In this document: piece after piece, positions 17,914 to 27,774 of the stretch
Layout: every line of letters starts with the position of its first letter
Numbering within the stretch: position 1 is the stretch's first letter
Source of the DNA: Legionella qingyii
GTDB taxonomy: Bacteria; Pseudomonadota; Gammaproteobacteria; Legionellales; Legionellaceae
NCBI RefSeq assembly: GCF_003184185.1
Contig: NZ_QHJG01000002.1
Location: 1 to 54,744 of the forward strand
Length of the DNA: 54,744 nucleotides
Direction of reading: 5' to 3'
Program-made: the position numbers and the translations under genes
Notes under the pieces: model-generated
Told to the model about the DNA's origin: nothing
Databases searched by the model: none
Seen by the model: only the letters and a program-made list of their open reading frames with translations

Positions 17914-18204
17914 ATGTTAAAAGAATATTTACGAAAGGGGATTAATTTTCAAAGGACTCAAGAGACATTAAATGCAGCAGCAGAATTGGTAGAACAGGCA
18001 GATGCAGAGGGAAAACATTCTGCTCCTGATGTAGCGCAACAAATGAAAAAAAAGGTTCAGAACATTATTTCTGAGTACACAGGAATTCATAAAGCATCTT
18101 CATTATGGGCTGACAAGCAAACAAAATTAATGCAGGATTTAAGGCAATCTACGGTCGTAGAACAATCTAAATCAGATGAAATTGAAATGCCGCGCTTAAT
18201 TTGA
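17914..18204 (+). CDS. Small uncharacterised helical protein
   Basis: Protein of 96 residues counted from ATG 17914; an in-frame ATG at 17872 would add 14 residues. It is a soluble, charged, helical protein without known motifs. The segment AEGKHSAPDVAQQMKKK faintly matches KEGKKTLPNDVLNAVQQLK in the minus-strand gene at 17015, so the two may be distant paralogues. It lies 47 bases upstream of another small protein. Function unknown. Confidence 0.6.
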   Translation: MLKEYLRKGINFQRTQETLNAAAELVEQADAEGKHSAPDVAQQMKKKVQNIISEYTGIHKASSLWADKQTKLMQDLRQSTVVEQSKSDEIEMPRLI

Positions 18205-18251
18205 ATTTTTGATAAAAATGATGGGTTATCATCATATATAAGGAGAACGAT

Positions 18252-18524
18252 ATGTCAAATAATAGCTCAATTCGACCTGAAAATATATTACCTGATGGCG
18301 TTGATAATGCATCCATCAATGGCAAAATCGTAAGAAAAGGTACAATTGCTGCTTTTTTAGCAAATGCAGAGATTCTTGAAAAACAAAACAGTACAGATAT
18401 ACAAAAACAAGAAGCAGTTAGGACAATGAAAGAGTTAGCCCCAGCAGTAGTTGCTACAGGGTTACACCAATATGTAGTTTTTAAAAATAAAGAAATTGAG
18501 CAAATTCTTATAGATGCTGAATAA
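18252..18524 (+). CDS. Small uncharacterised protein
   Basis: Unrecognised 90-residue protein, preceded by a good AAGGAG site 6 bases before the ATG. The N-terminal 25 residues are polar and the rest is helical (AAFLANAEILEK, then TMKELAPAVVATGL). There is no signal peptide or membrane segment. It follows the 17914 gene by 47 bases and may share its transcript. It precedes the Lhr gene by about 100 bases. Confidence 0.7.
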   Translation: MSNNSSIRPENILPDGVDNASINGKIVRKGTIAAFLANAEILEKQNSTDIQKQEAVRTMKELAPAVVATGLHQYVVFKNKEIEQILIDAE

Positions 18525-18623
18525 TAAGTATCAATCGATAGAAAAGTAAAATTTGAGGAAGTCTTATATTCCAGTAATATCGCCTATACTATGTATTGAA
18601 TTTGTTCATTTACCATTAATCTT

Positions 18624-21600
18624 ATGAACTTACCAAACTATCAGAGCCTTGTTTGGGCCCATCAGCTCGTTCAGGATTGGTTTATCCAGAAAGTGGGAAA
18701 GCCCACTGAACCACAAGAGCAAGGATGGCCATTCATTTTGGCAGGAAATGATACCCTCATTTCCTCGCCGACTGGCTCAGGAAAAACCCTTGCTGCATTT
18801 TTAGCGTGTTTGGATGGTTTGGTGCGGAAAGCCATATCGGGAAATTTACAGGATATGACTGAAGTCTTGTATGTTTCACCGCTCAAAGCACTCAGCAATG
18901 ATGTGCAAAAAAATTTACTCATACCATTGCTGGAAATTACTGAATTAGCTAAAGAACGCGGTATATACCTGCCAGAAATTCGCATCGCGGTGAGAACAGG
19001 GGACACACCCGCCAGTGAGCGACAAAAGATGCTCAAGCAACCACCACATATTCTAATCACCACTCCTGAGTCTTTTTATATTTTATTAACTGCTGGAAAA
19101 AGCCGTATCAATTTAGCAAGAATCCATACAGTGATTGTTGATGAAATTCATGCCCTGGCAAACAACAAACGAGGTTCGCATCTGGCTTTATCTTTGGAAC
19201 GTTTAGAAGCACTCACTCTAAAACCATTTATTCGCATTGGATTATCTGCGACACAAAAACCTTTGGAAAAGGTAGCGCATTTTTTAACGGGTGCTAAGAA
19301 AACCAGAGTGAAATTGGTCAATATAGGACATGAACGCCAATTGGATTTGCAGGTTGTGGTGCCAGAAAGTGAATTATCTGCCGTTGCTTCCAATGAGATG
19401 TGGGATGAAATCTACGAAAAAATTGCTATTTATGCCCGAGAGCATCGTTCTACTTTGGTATTTGTTAATACCCGAAAATTGGCGGAACGGGTTGCCCATC
19501 ATTTAGAGCAACGTTTAGGGGAGCATAAAGTTTTAGCTCATCATGGCAGTTTATCGCGAAAATTAAGACTCGAAGCAGAAACAAAATTAAAAAATGGCGC
19601 GCTACAAGTATTAGTCGCTACAGCTTCTTTGGAGTTAGGTATCGATATAGGAAGTATTGATCTGGTTTGCCAAATTGGTTCGCCACGCGCTATTGCCACC
19701 GCATTACAACGAATAGGGAGAGCTGGGCACTGGCATGCTGCGATTTCCAAGGGACGTATTTTTGCAACTACCCGCGATGAGTTATTAGAGTGTGCGGCAC
19801 TGGTCTATGCAATACGCCAAGGGGATTTGGATCAGTTAATTATTCCCCATGAGCCGCTTGATATTTTGGCACAACAAATTGTGGCTGCATGTGCTACTCA
19901 GGATTGGGAAGAGAAATCGCTCTTTAACTATTTTAAAAACGCTTATCCTTATCATCATTTAACATGGGACAAGTTTGATGAAATTCTTAGGATGTTATCC
20001 GAAGGAATCGCCGGTACACGAGGACGCTACGGTGCCTATATTCATAGAGATCAGGTAAATCATATGATCAAAGCACGGCGTGGCAGCCGTCTTGCAGCAA
20101 TTACCAGTGGTGGCGCTATTCCAGACAATGGATTATTTACCGTTATTGCGATGCCCGATAATGCCATGGTAGGAACTTTGGATGAAGATTTTGCGGTAGA
20201 AAGCAATCGAGGTGACATTTTTTTACTAGGAACCAACTCCTGGAAAATACTTCGCATTGAAAATGGACGCGTACTTGTGGAAGATGCACATGGTGCGCCG
20301 CCAAGCGTACCTTTTTGGCTAGGAGAAGCACCGGCACGTAGCATTGAGTTATCACTACAGGTTTCGCTGATGCGCGAAAAAATAAGTGAATTGTTGCCAG
20401 AAAAAAGTCCACAACTTGTTGATATAAAACACTATCCTGAAATAAAGGCCGCGATTGAATGGTTAATCAATCATTGTGGACTGGATGGTTCTGCTGCAGA
20501 GCAGTTGCTGGAATATGTTCGATTAGGTCGACAAATTTTGGGAGCCGTCCCGACGCAAAAAACAGTGATTGCAGAGCGTTTCTTTGATGAAAGTGGCGGG
20601 ATGCAACTGATTATTCATGCACCTTTTGGTGCGCGTATCAATAAAGCATGGGGATTGGCTCTTCGCAAGAAGTTTTGTCGATCATTTAATTTTGAATTAC
20701 AAGCTGCAGCAACCGATAATGGGTTAAATATTTCTTTGGCAGAACAACATAGTTTTCCTTTATCTGATGTGTTTCACTTTTTGCATACCAACACACTAAA
20801 AGAGGTTGTGACGCAAGCAGTATTGCAATCCCCTTTACTCGGTGTGCGATTTCGCGCAGTAGCCTCACGCTCCTTATCCTTATTACGTTTTCGTGGCGGT
20901 AAAAAAATTCCTCCCAATATTCAGCGTATGTTGGCAGATGATTTATTGGCTGCGGTTTTTCCAGATGCGGCGGCATGTCAGGATAATTTGGGTGGACGTG
21001 ATGTCATCTTGCCCGAACATCCACTCATTGAAGAGACTATGAAAGATATTCTAATGGAGGCTCTAGATATTGAGGGATTTGCCCAAGTGATCCAGGCAAT
21101 TGAATCCAAGAATATTACATGTCTTGCAGTCGATACTCCGGTTCCTTCCGTATTTTCCCATGAAATTTTAAATGCTAATCCCTATGCATTTTTAGATGAT
21201 GCTCCTTTAGAGGAGCGACGCTCTCGCGCAGTTGAAATGCGGCGTGTACTCCCGGAAGCACTTTTGGAGGAGGTGGGTAAACTGGATCCTAAAGCAATTA
21301 CAGAGGTGCAAGAACACGCTTGGCCAGATATTCGCTCTGCAGATGAATTACACGATGTTTTGCAAACGGTGATTGTTTTTCCGGAAACAATTCAATTGTC
21401 TGAGTATCAATCTACTTTGCCTGCATGGAAACACTATTTTGTTGAGTTACAGCAGGAAGGAAGGGCCACATTAGCTTCAGTTGTAGGCAAAAATTATTAT
21501 GTGCCAGCTGAAAAGAAGAAGACATTTCATTGCATTTTCCCGCAAGCAACATTTGCCAACGAACTTGCTGATATTGAGGATGAACCAGGATCACAAGATG

Positions 21601-22886
21601 AGAGCATCCTGAACGCCCTACGTGGTTGGCTTTTACATACAGGTCCAATCACCCAAAAAGTACTCAGTGACTGTTTACAACTTTCCTCTTTGGATGTGAC
21701 GCATGCTTTATTAAAATTGGAAGCCAGTGGGTATGTATTGCGCGGGAGTTTTCGTGCAGAGCATACCGGTGAAGTCGAGTGGTGTGAACGTCGTTTACTG
21801 GCACGTATCCATCGCTATACTACAGAATCCTTGCGCAAACAGATCAAACCGGTTACCCGGGCGCAATTTATGGCCTGGTTACTTAAATGGCAACATGTGG
21901 CAAAAGGGAATCAGCTGCGCGGTGAGAGTGGGCTTCTGGAGGTTATTAGACAACTACAGGGTTTTGAGCTCGCTGCAAATGCATGGGAGTCTGAGATCTT
22001 CCCTGCACGCGTACACGACTATGATCTGTTGATGCTCGATAAGCTGTGTATGAGTGGCCTTGTAGGTTGGGGACGTATGTCTCCTCATCCTTCTGTAGCT
22101 GTTAGTGAAGAAGAAACAACAAAATCAAGGCGTTTAGCACCCACGCGAAATGCACCAATTACATTTTTTGTCCGAGAAGAAGCCGATTGGATTCCACCTC
22201 ATGAACTTGTGGATAATATTGAAGAGGTGGATAGTTTAAGTCATCCTGCTCGTAATATTTATCAATTCCTAAAAAAATATGGTGCCTCATTCTATGCAGA
22301 CATTGTTCGCGGTACGGGGAATCTAAAAGTTGAAGTAGAAAATGGCCTATGGGAGTTAGTTGCAGTAGGTATGGTCACGGCGGATAGTTTTGATAATGTA
22401 CGTACTCTTATTAGTACAAAACGCAAATATAGTGGCCGACATCGACGAAGACCACTATTTCCACTTAGTACTGGGCGTTGGTCTTTGTTGCATGTTCATG
22501 CACAAGCTGATTATGAAAAGCGTGTGGAAGCAGCATGTTGGATGCTGTTGAAACGCTATGGCGTAGTATTCCGTGATTTGCTCGTGCGCGAGAAAAATAT
22601 TCCTCGTTGGCGCGATTTATTGATTTTTTTTCGACGCCTTGAATTACGTGGTGAGGTGCGCGGAGGTCGTTTTGTTGACGGATTTTTAGGTGAACAATTT
22701 GCATTACCTTATGCTGTGGATTCCTTACGGGCTATGCGAAATGAGGAACTTGATGAGGTACCACAAACTATCTCATCTGTGGATCCTCTGAATTTAATAG
22801 GAATTGTGTTGCCAGGTGAGCGGGTTTCTGCAGCGATAAAATCAGAGATACAGTTAGTTTCGGGTCAAGTTTCTTCACCGGTGTAG
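18624..22886 (+). CDS. lhr: Lhr-type large ATP-dependent helicase
   Basis: Protein of 1,420 residues of the Lhr superfamily 2 helicases. Walker A SSPTGSGKT is at residues 47-55 and the DEIH box at 173-176. Motif III-like LSATQKP and a helicase C domain (TASLELGIDIGS; QRIGRAGH, motif VI) follow. The long C-terminal region carries the winged-helix and Lhr-specific domains of the full-length bacterial type; E. coli Lhr is about 1,540 residues. Lhr enzymes move 3' to 5' on DNA and unwind DNA or RNA-DNA hybrids, with a proposed repair role. No clear ribosome site precedes the ATG. It appears monocistronic. Confidence 0.93.
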   Translation: MNLPNYQSLVWAHQLVQDWFIQKVGKPTEPQEQGWPFILAGNDTLISSPTGSGKTLAAFLACLDGLVRKAISGNLQDMTEVLYVSPLKALSNDVQKNLLIPLLEITELAKERGIYLPEIRIAVRTGDTPASERQKMLKQPPHILITTPESFYILLTAGKSRINLARIHTVIVDEIHALANNKRGSHLALSLERLEALTLKPFIRIGLSATQKPLEKVAHFLTGAKKTRVKLVNIGHERQLDLQVVVPESELSAVASNEMWDEIYEKIAIYAREHRSTLVFVNTRKLAERVAHHLEQRLGEHKVLAHHGSLSRKLRLEAETKLKNGALQVLVATASLELGIDIGSIDLVCQIGSPRAIATALQRIGRAGHWHAAISKGRIFATTRDELLECAALVYAIRQGDLDQLIIPHEPLDILAQQIVAACATQDWEEKSLFNYFKNAYPYHHLTWDKFDEILRMLSEGIAGTRGRYGAYIHRDQVNHMIKARRGSRLAAITSGGAIPDNGLFTVIAMPDNAMVGTLDEDFAVESNRGDIFLLGTNSWKILRIENGRVLVEDAHGAPPSVPFWLGEAPARSIELSLQVSLMREKISELLPEKSPQLVDIKHYPEIKAAIEWLINHCGLDGSAAEQLLEYVRLGRQILGAVPTQKTVIAERFFDESGGMQLIIHAPFGARINKAWGLALRKKFCRSFNFELQAAATDNGLNISLAEQHSFPLSDVFHFLHTNTLKEVVTQAVLQSPLLGVRFRAVASRSLSLLRFRGGKKIPPNIQRMLADDLLAAVFPDAAACQDNLGGRDVILPEHPLIEETMKDILMEALDIEGFAQVIQAIESKNITCLAVDTPVPSVFSHEILNANPYAFLDDAPLEERRSRAVEMRRVLPEALLEEVGKLDPKAITEVQEHAWPDIRSADELHDVLQTVIVFPETIQLSEYQSTLPAWKHYFVELQQEGRATLASVVGKNYYVPAEKKKTFHCIFPQATFANELADIEDEPGSQDESILNALRGWLLHTGPITQKVLSDCLQLSSLDVTHALLKLEASGYVLRGSFRAEHTGEVEWCERRLLARIHRYTTESLRKQIKPVTRAQFMAWLLKWQHVAKGNQLRGESGLLEVIRQLQGFELAANAWESEIFPARVHDYDLLMLDKLCMSGLVGWGRMSPHPSVAVSEEETTKSRRLAPTRNAPITFFVREEADWIPPHELVDNIEEVDSLSHPARNIYQFLKKYGASFYADIVRGTGNLKVEVENGLWELVAVGMVTADSFDNVRTLISTKRKYSGRHRRRPLFPLSTGRWSLLHVHAQADYEKRVEAACWMLLKRYGVVFRDLLVREKNIPRWRDLLIFFRRLELRGEVRGGRFVDGFLGEQFALPYAVDSLRAMRNEELDEVPQTISSVDPLNLIGIVLPGERVSAAIKSEIQLVSGQVSSPV

Positions 22887-22890
22887 ATAT

Positions 22891-22973
22891 CCCCCTAACC
22901 GGCAGCTTCTCCCCTTGGGGGAGAAGGGATATAAAAATTTTCCTTCTTTAGGGAGAGGAGCAGGGGTGAGGGT
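22891..22973. repeat. REP-type palindrome (CCCCTAAC...GGTGAGGG)
   Basis: Outer ends CCCCCTAACC and GGGTGAGGG frame an inner perfect hairpin CTTCTCCCC / GGGGGAGAAG at 22906-22926. Similar CCCCTAACC...GGGTGAGGG repeats are common between bacterial genes. It lies directly after the Lhr stop, between converging transcripts. Confidence 0.7.
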
Positions 22974-22986
22974 TTACAGAAACGTT

Positions 22987-23598
22987 TCAAGACTTAATAT
23001 TACTGCTGCGTACGAATTCGACGCCATGTTCCAAGAGTTCCTCTTTGATTTTTTTAAAAGCCTTTTCATTTAGGGGTAGGGTAGCATCTTCAATTAAATA
23101 ACATTTGAATCCTTCTTGAAGTGCATCTTTTATAGAGAAATACACACAAATATCGGCACATAAACCACAGAAATAGAGTTCTTTGGCCCCTTTTGCCTGG
23201 AGATAACCCGCTAAGCCGATGTTTGTTTTATGAGCGCTATCATAAAAGGCGCTATAACTGTCGATGTCAGGATCCATCGCCTTGCGAAAAATAGCTGCTA
23301 TAGGCCTTGTTTCAAGCTGGGGATAAAATTCTGCGCCCCAGGTTCCCTGAACACAATGGTCTGGCCATAGTATTTGTTCTATTCCATGCAGCATAATTTT
23401 TTCAAAAGGCTTTTTTCCAGGATGGTTGGATGCAAAACTTTTATGTTTTTTTGGATGCCAATCTTGAGTAGCAACAATTAAATCAAATTTGGGGGTAATT
23501 TGATTAATGATGGGGACAATAGAATCTCCTTGAGGCACCGCTAAGGAGCCTCCTGGCATAAAATCATTTTGTACATCGATAATAATTAATGTCTTCAT
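22987..23598 (-). CDS. pncA: Nicotinamidase
   Basis: Protein of 203 residues of the isochorismatase-like fold. The active-site Asp is in IIDVQNDFMPGGSLAV, the metal-binding residues are in TQDWHPKKHKSF (Asp and two His), and the nucleophilic Cys is the last Cys of GLCADICV. It hydrolyses nicotinamide to nicotinate and ammonia in NAD salvage. Its ATG overlaps the pncB stop (TGATG), which suggests translational coupling. The product feeds the nicotinate phosphoribosyltransferase encoded just upstream. Confidence 0.95.
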   Translation of the reverse strand: MKTLIIIDVQNDFMPGGSLAVPQGDSIVPIINQITPKFDLIVATQDWHPKKHKSFASNHPGKKPFEKIMLHGIEQILWPDHCVQGTWGAEFYPQLETRPIAAIFRKAMDPDIDSYSAFYDSAHKTNIGLAGYLQAKGAKELYFCGLCADICVYFSIKDALQEGFKCYLIEDATLPLNEKAFKKIKEELLEHGVEFVRSSNIKS

Positions 23599-25007
23599 CA
23601 GATAGGATTTGTTTTTATATCATTAATTAATGCGTTGCGTTTTGTCTTAAGCTGGTTGCTTAATCCAACCTGATAGATATTGGGCTTATCAAGCCGCTTG
23701 TATTCATCAGGAAGTTGACTTAAGCGCATTCTACTGAATTCTGCAATTTCGTTCAGTGTTTTCGATGGGATTAATTGTTTGCCATGCTCCATGACTTTTT
23801 GCAGCAATGGTTCTTGCTGATCTGGAGTGATAGGCAATAGTTTTTCAGATGCAAAAGGAGCATAAACCCCATCTAAATTCTTCTCATCCATAAGCCCGAT
23901 AACATCGGCGCCTAAAAAAGTATTTTGGTGTAACAATCTGAACACTTGTTTTTTATAAGGCAGGGTGATTTTACTTGTTGACTCAGAAAGTTTAAGTCTC
24001 GGTTTTCCCTCTGCAAAAGCCAGTTTATATACTCCATCTAAAGCAGCATCAGGGGCGCCAATAACTAAATTGGTTCCCACACCAAAAATGTCAATTGGCG
24101 CTTTTTGTTCACGTAGCATTTTTATTCTGATTTCATCTAATTGATTGGAGGCAATAATCTTCACGTAATGCAGACCAGCGTCATCCAGCATTTGACGTGA
24201 TTTTTTTGCCAACTCGCCTAAATCCCCACTATCCAAGCGGATTGCTTGCAACCGATGGCCGCGTTGCTCCATCTCTTTACCTATGCGAATTGCATTGGGT
24301 ACCCCACTTTCCAATGTACTGTATGTATCTACGAGAAGGGTACAGTTATCAGGCCATATTTCGGCAAAATCACGAAAAGCCGTTAATTCATTGTCATAAC
24401 TTTGGATAAATGAATGAGCCATAGTTCCCGAAATAGGGATATGATAATCACGTCCGGCACATACATTGCTTGTGGCATCAAATCCTCCAACAATCGCTGC
24501 ACGGCTAGCATAATATCCCCCTGGCCCTTGGGCTCTGCGTAATCCAAAATCCACAAGGGTACAATCACCAGCGACATGGCGGATTCTGCTCGCTTTTGTG
24601 GCAATAAGTGTTTGAAAATTAAGTAAGTTCAATAGAATGGTTTCAATCAGTTGTGCTTCAATCATATTGGCTTCAATGGTGACTACAGGACAAGTAGGGA
24701 ACACCAAATCACCTTCAGAGGGAGCATAAACAGTTCCATTGAAACGAAAATTGTTCAAATACTCAAGAAACTTCGGATGCATTCCTTTATTTCGTAAAAA
24801 ATCGATATCTTGTTCACTGAAATGATAGTTTTCTAATATTTCCAATAAATCTGCTAGGCCTGCGAAGATGGCATATCCCGAGCCGAAAGGAAGTTTTCTG
24901 AAAAAATAATCAAAGATGGTCGTATTATTTTTGTGACCTTTTAAAAAATAAACTTGAGCCATGGTCAGTTGATATAGATCGGTATAACTTCCGGTAAAAT
25001 CAAACAT
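23598..25007 (-). CDS. pncB: Nicotinate phosphoribosyltransferase
   Basis: Protein of 469 residues counted from ATG 25007, which has AAGGA 12 bases upstream; a TTG at 25034 would add nine residues. Conserved features include YQLTMAQVYF near the N-terminus, FGLRRAQGPGG, GTMAHSFIQSYDNE with the phosphorylated active-site His, and the IRLDSGDL phosphoribosyl-binding segment. It converts nicotinate and PRPP to nicotinate mononucleotide with ATP use. It is the first gene of a two-gene NAD-salvage operon with pncA. Confidence 0.95.
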   Translation of the reverse strand: MFDFTGSYTDLYQLTMAQVYFLKGHKNNTTIFDYFFRKLPFGSGYAIFAGLADLLEILENYHFSEQDIDFLRNKGMHPKFLEYLNNFRFNGTVYAPSEGDLVFPTCPVVTIEANMIEAQLIETILLNLLNFQTLIATKASRIRHVAGDCTLVDFGLRRAQGPGGYYASRAAIVGGFDATSNVCAGRDYHIPISGTMAHSFIQSYDNELTAFRDFAEIWPDNCTLLVDTYSTLESGVPNAIRIGKEMEQRGHRLQAIRLDSGDLGELAKKSRQMLDDAGLHYVKIIASNQLDEIRIKMLREQKAPIDIFGVGTNLVIGAPDAALDGVYKLAFAEGKPRLKLSESTSKITLPYKKQVFRLLHQNTFLGADVIGLMDEKNLDGVYAPFASEKLLPITPDQQEPLLQKVMEHGKQLIPSKTLNEIAEFSRMRLSQLPDEYKRLDKPNIYQVGLSNQLKTKRNALINDIKTNPI

Positions 25008-25362
25008 TTTGAATAAGTATCCTTCTTGCCGCAATAAAGTCTATGTAATGGTAGAAGCTGATTATATTGCCATAATAATATCCTTCCAGGAATTATTGAT
25101 TGAGAATAATTAGCAATTTGTCGCAATAAGTTTAGGGAATTATTGACAAGACTTAGGAATAAGCTGAATTTTTTTGAAGTATATCCTTAAAAAGCTCTGT
25201 AATAAAAAACGTCATATTGCTATAGATCTAAAATAAATATTTTGTTATATATTTAATTAAAATGTCAATAATTTGAGATACTTGTTGGTTTAGTACAGCT
25301 TTTTTCTACACTTATTAAGTAGTCTCTTAATCATTACTCAATAAAAGACATGGAGTAAAAGA
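25008..25362. other. Divergent intergenic region
   Basis: A 355-base, very AT-rich region between diverging transcripts. A weak candidate promoter for the plus gene is TTGGTT at 25285-25290 with TACACT at 25307-25312 (16-bp spacer). I see no hairpin and no coding remnant. Confidence 0.35.
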
Positions 25363-26634
25363 ATGAAAGTCTGCGAGTTAAAACTACGGATTGGCGAACT
25401 TAAAAGTAATATTGAATTATTAAAATATCCCAAAGAAATTATTGAATTCGTCTCAAGACGAACTGAGATGGTCGCGTTACTCGAGGATGAGGGAGATGTT
25501 CATCCTGGCATAATGCTTCCTGTAAAAGAACTCATTAATCAATTTTGGCACTGGGTTGTTGGTAATGTACCTTATGACGAATGGAACAATGGTGCTGATG
25601 TTAGGCCTTGGCTTTTTTTTCAACAGTCATTGGTGAAAGCAAATGTGTTAGAAGCTGATTTCCATCATTCTATTTTGTATGAAGAATTAAAAAATAATTT
25701 TGATCATTTGGCTGGAAATCGATTAATGATAACCGAGCTTATGCCTTTATTTATTCGTGCGAGTCGAATGTTAGGTTATAAAGAGCGCTCAGAAAATGAC
25801 TATCCTCTCCTAAGACTGAATGCAGGGACAACTTCAGAAAAACCACAAGTGATCGTAAAAATGAAAGATGTACTGTTTTTGCTGAGAACACTTTATTATT
25901 TAATTTATAAATATTGCACTGTGGAGCAACTTACTTTAATCCCGTTTCTGATTCATTTTCGCTCCCATACAACAGATGAAGAGCGACGTTCTGAGTTGGC
26001 AATTTTTAATTGGTTAACCCAAAATACAGATGAATGCATCAAATTTTTCAATACACATAATCAATACATTGATACCCGCTCAATTAAGTTCCTTGAGGAT
26101 TTGCGGAAGGTAACTCATTTAATTCCTACTCTACGCGTCGATTTTCTAAGCGCTACGGACCAAAGTCGTTGGATTTATCCCTTTATTCAGCAAGTCAGGT
26201 TTAATCCTGGCGATACAGAAGATGAGCTAATAGAAAAGACATTTCATTTATTAGAACTGGATTTTGCAACTCGAAAAGAGAAATCCCTTGCAGCGGGTTT
26301 AAGTTTTGCTTCCGAAGTAAACAGACAAGCACGAATATTAACAAGCCAGGAAGCAAGCGTAGTTTATTTAGCAACTTGTTTATTTTGTTTGGAGGAATAT
26401 AAAAAAAATCGTCAAAAGGATTCTCGTGACAAATATTCTTTATGGTCGTTTTCCGCAGAGACAAGATGTCAAGCAGCTGAAAAAAGAAAGTTAGCGATTC
26501 TTGGCAAACCCGTTAAGTTCGGTTTTTTTGAAAGCCTGGCCATAAATCAAGGGCAGTTGAAAAAAGTAGTTGATTTTCTTGACGACAATCAAGCTTTAGA
26601 TTCGGAAGAATATACTTCTTACCTATCTAAATAA
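25363..26634 (+). CDS. Uncharacterised cytosolic-type protein
   Basis: I do not recognise this 423-residue protein. It has no signal peptide or strongly hydrophobic helix and is predicted helical with scattered aromatic residues. GGAG lies about 8 bases before the ATG. It stands alone between long AT-rich spacers, as Legionella effector genes often do. Just upstream are TTAAG (25315) and TTAAT (25327), 12 bases apart, one base off the PmrA-box period. Function unknown. Confidence 0.78.
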   Translation: MKVCELKLRIGELKSNIELLKYPKEIIEFVSRRTEMVALLEDEGDVHPGIMLPVKELINQFWHWVVGNVPYDEWNNGADVRPWLFFQQSLVKANVLEADFHHSILYEELKNNFDHLAGNRLMITELMPLFIRASRMLGYKERSENDYPLLRLNAGTTSEKPQVIVKMKDVLFLLRTLYYLIYKYCTVEQLTLIPFLIHFRSHTTDEERRSELAIFNWLTQNTDECIKFFNTHNQYIDTRSIKFLEDLRKVTHLIPTLRVDFLSATDQSRWIYPFIQQVRFNPGDTEDELIEKTFHLLELDFATRKEKSLAAGLSFASEVNRQARILTSQEASVVYLATCLFCLEEYKKNRQKDSRDKYSLWSFSAETRCQAAEKRKLAILGKPVKFGFFESLAINQGQLKKVVDFLDDNQALDSEEYTSYLSK

Positions 26635-26735
26635 CTTCCATGTTCATTTAATACATCTGTTTTATATAAAAATTATTCCAGTTGAAATTTGCTTTTCCAA
26701 ATTGCGTAACATATATTTAGTATTAGCTTAGGTAT

Positions 26736-26753
26736 CTTAAAATCAATTTTAAG
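26736..26753. promoter_or_regulatory. Perfect inverted repeat in the leader of the secreted-protein pair
   Basis: CTTAAAAT-CA-ATTTTAAG has two 8-bp arms and a 2-bp spacer. It ends 21 bases before the ATG at 26775 and just upstream of its AAGGAG site. It could be an operator or an mRNA hairpin; in such AT-rich DNA it could also be chance. Confidence 0.35.
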
Positions 26754-26774
26754 TTATTAAGAAAAGGAGTTCTT

Positions 26775-27188
26775 ATGCGTGTCATCAATAAATTTTCCCT
26801 AGCAACAATGCTAGGTATTTTAGCCGTGTCACCCAGTATCTACTCTGCAGATACACCCGATATTTCTGGCTCATATAAATGCTCGTACCATGATCCGTTC
26901 ACTACTCCCAATGACGGTACTGAAACCGTAGTGTTCAAAAAAAATGGAGATGTGTATAAAATTTCAGGAATCCCTACAGGAAGTGTATTTCCATATTACA
27001 TTGGTAAAGGCATATTTAATAAAAATGTCAATAATGCGATTGGCTACATATTTTGGCAACCAAAATCACCAACTGTAACCACAATTCAAATTTTCACAAT
27101 TAAGCCTGATGGTTCTTTGGATGGTGTTTTTGCAGAAAGTAATAAGGATAAAGGTGGTACTGAAACATGTACTAAATCAGTCCAATAG
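26775..27188 (+). CDS. Small secreted protein, paralogue 1
   Basis: Protein of 137 residues with a signal peptide of about 24 residues ending YSA. The mature part begins with SGSYKC and ends with GGTETCTKS; two Cys at either end could form one disulfide. A beta-rich domain lies between, with FWQPKSPTVTTIQ and IKPDGSLDG. It is clearly paralogous to the next gene, 38 bases downstream, sharing GxYxC, FW.P..P.V..IQ, IKPDGSL and TCTK. I do not recognise the family; it is periplasmic or exported. A strong AAGGAG site precedes the ATG. Confidence 0.85.
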   Translation: MRVINKFSLATMLGILAVSPSIYSADTPDISGSYKCSYHDPFTTPNDGTETVVFKKNGDVYKISGIPTGSVFPYYIGKGIFNKNVNNAIGYIFWQPKSPTVTTIQIFTIKPDGSLDGVFAESNKDKGGTETCTKSVQ

Positions 27189-27226
27189 TAGATTTATTCG
27201 CATAAAGGTGAGAAAAGGAATTTATT

Positions 27227-27700
27227 ATGAAAACTGTAATTAAAAGTATTTATTTAGTCGCCGCATTATCCCTACCTACTCTAACAGCTTATGCAGATGA
27301 CTCGAGTACAAGTGCTGCTGGTACTTCAACTTCTCCTGCTTCGAACAGTAGTGATACTTCAACAAGTAAGGCTAGTACTTCTTCTTTTATAGGGGATTAT
27401 CAATGCCAACGTGTTGATTCTGCCAATAATACTGTTGCTTATCCTCTTACAGTATCCAAAACTGGCGATACCTATACTTTAGAATGGGATAATAGTAATG
27501 GAGAGCCAGTTCTTTACGGTACAGGCGTTATGCATCCAAATCAAACTAATGTTGTTGCTTCCTCATTTTGGGATCCAAGAAAACCGGAAGTGATTGGTAT
27601 TCAAATGATAGAAATTAAACCAGATGGTTCGTTACAATCCAACTGGGTTTTACAATCAGACAATCAACTTGGATCAGAGACTTGTACTAAAAGTAAATAA
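27227..27700 (+). CDS. Small secreted protein, paralogue 2
   Basis: Protein of 157 residues. The signal peptide (about 23 residues, ending AYA) is followed by a Ser/Thr-rich linker to about residue 53 and then the same domain as its upstream neighbour: GDYQCQ, FWDPRKPEVIGIQ, IKPDGSL and ETCTK. The low-complexity linker is absent from paralogue 1 and may tether or space the domain. It is probably cotranscribed with paralogue 1 after a tandem duplication, and ends at a good terminator (27720-27746). Function unknown. Confidence 0.85.
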   Translation: MKTVIKSIYLVAALSLPTLTAYADDSSTSAAGTSTSPASNSSDTSTSKASTSSFIGDYQCQRVDSANNTVAYPLTVSKTGDTYTLEWDNSNGEPVLYGTGVMHPNQTNVVASSFWDPRKPEVIGIQMIEIKPDGSLQSNWVLQSDNQLGSETCTKSK

Positions 27701-27718
27701 TTAATAATCTAAAAGCAT

Positions 27719-27747
27719 AAAGGGCTACCTTGAGTGTAGCCCTTTTC
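27719..27747. terminator. Bidirectional rho-independent terminator
   Basis: A 9-bp stem AAGGGCTAC / GTAGCCCTT with a 7-base loop, followed by TTTT on the plus strand. It lies between the secreted-protein pair and the converging YdcF-like gene and can serve the plus-strand genes well. Confidence 0.88.
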
Positions 27748-27774
27748 ATTAATAAATTTCTCAATTAATTCTGC

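Noticed and set aside
25315..25331. TTAAG/TTAAT pair before the 25363 gene as a PmrA box
   Set aside because: The half-sites are 12 bases apart, off the required helical period.
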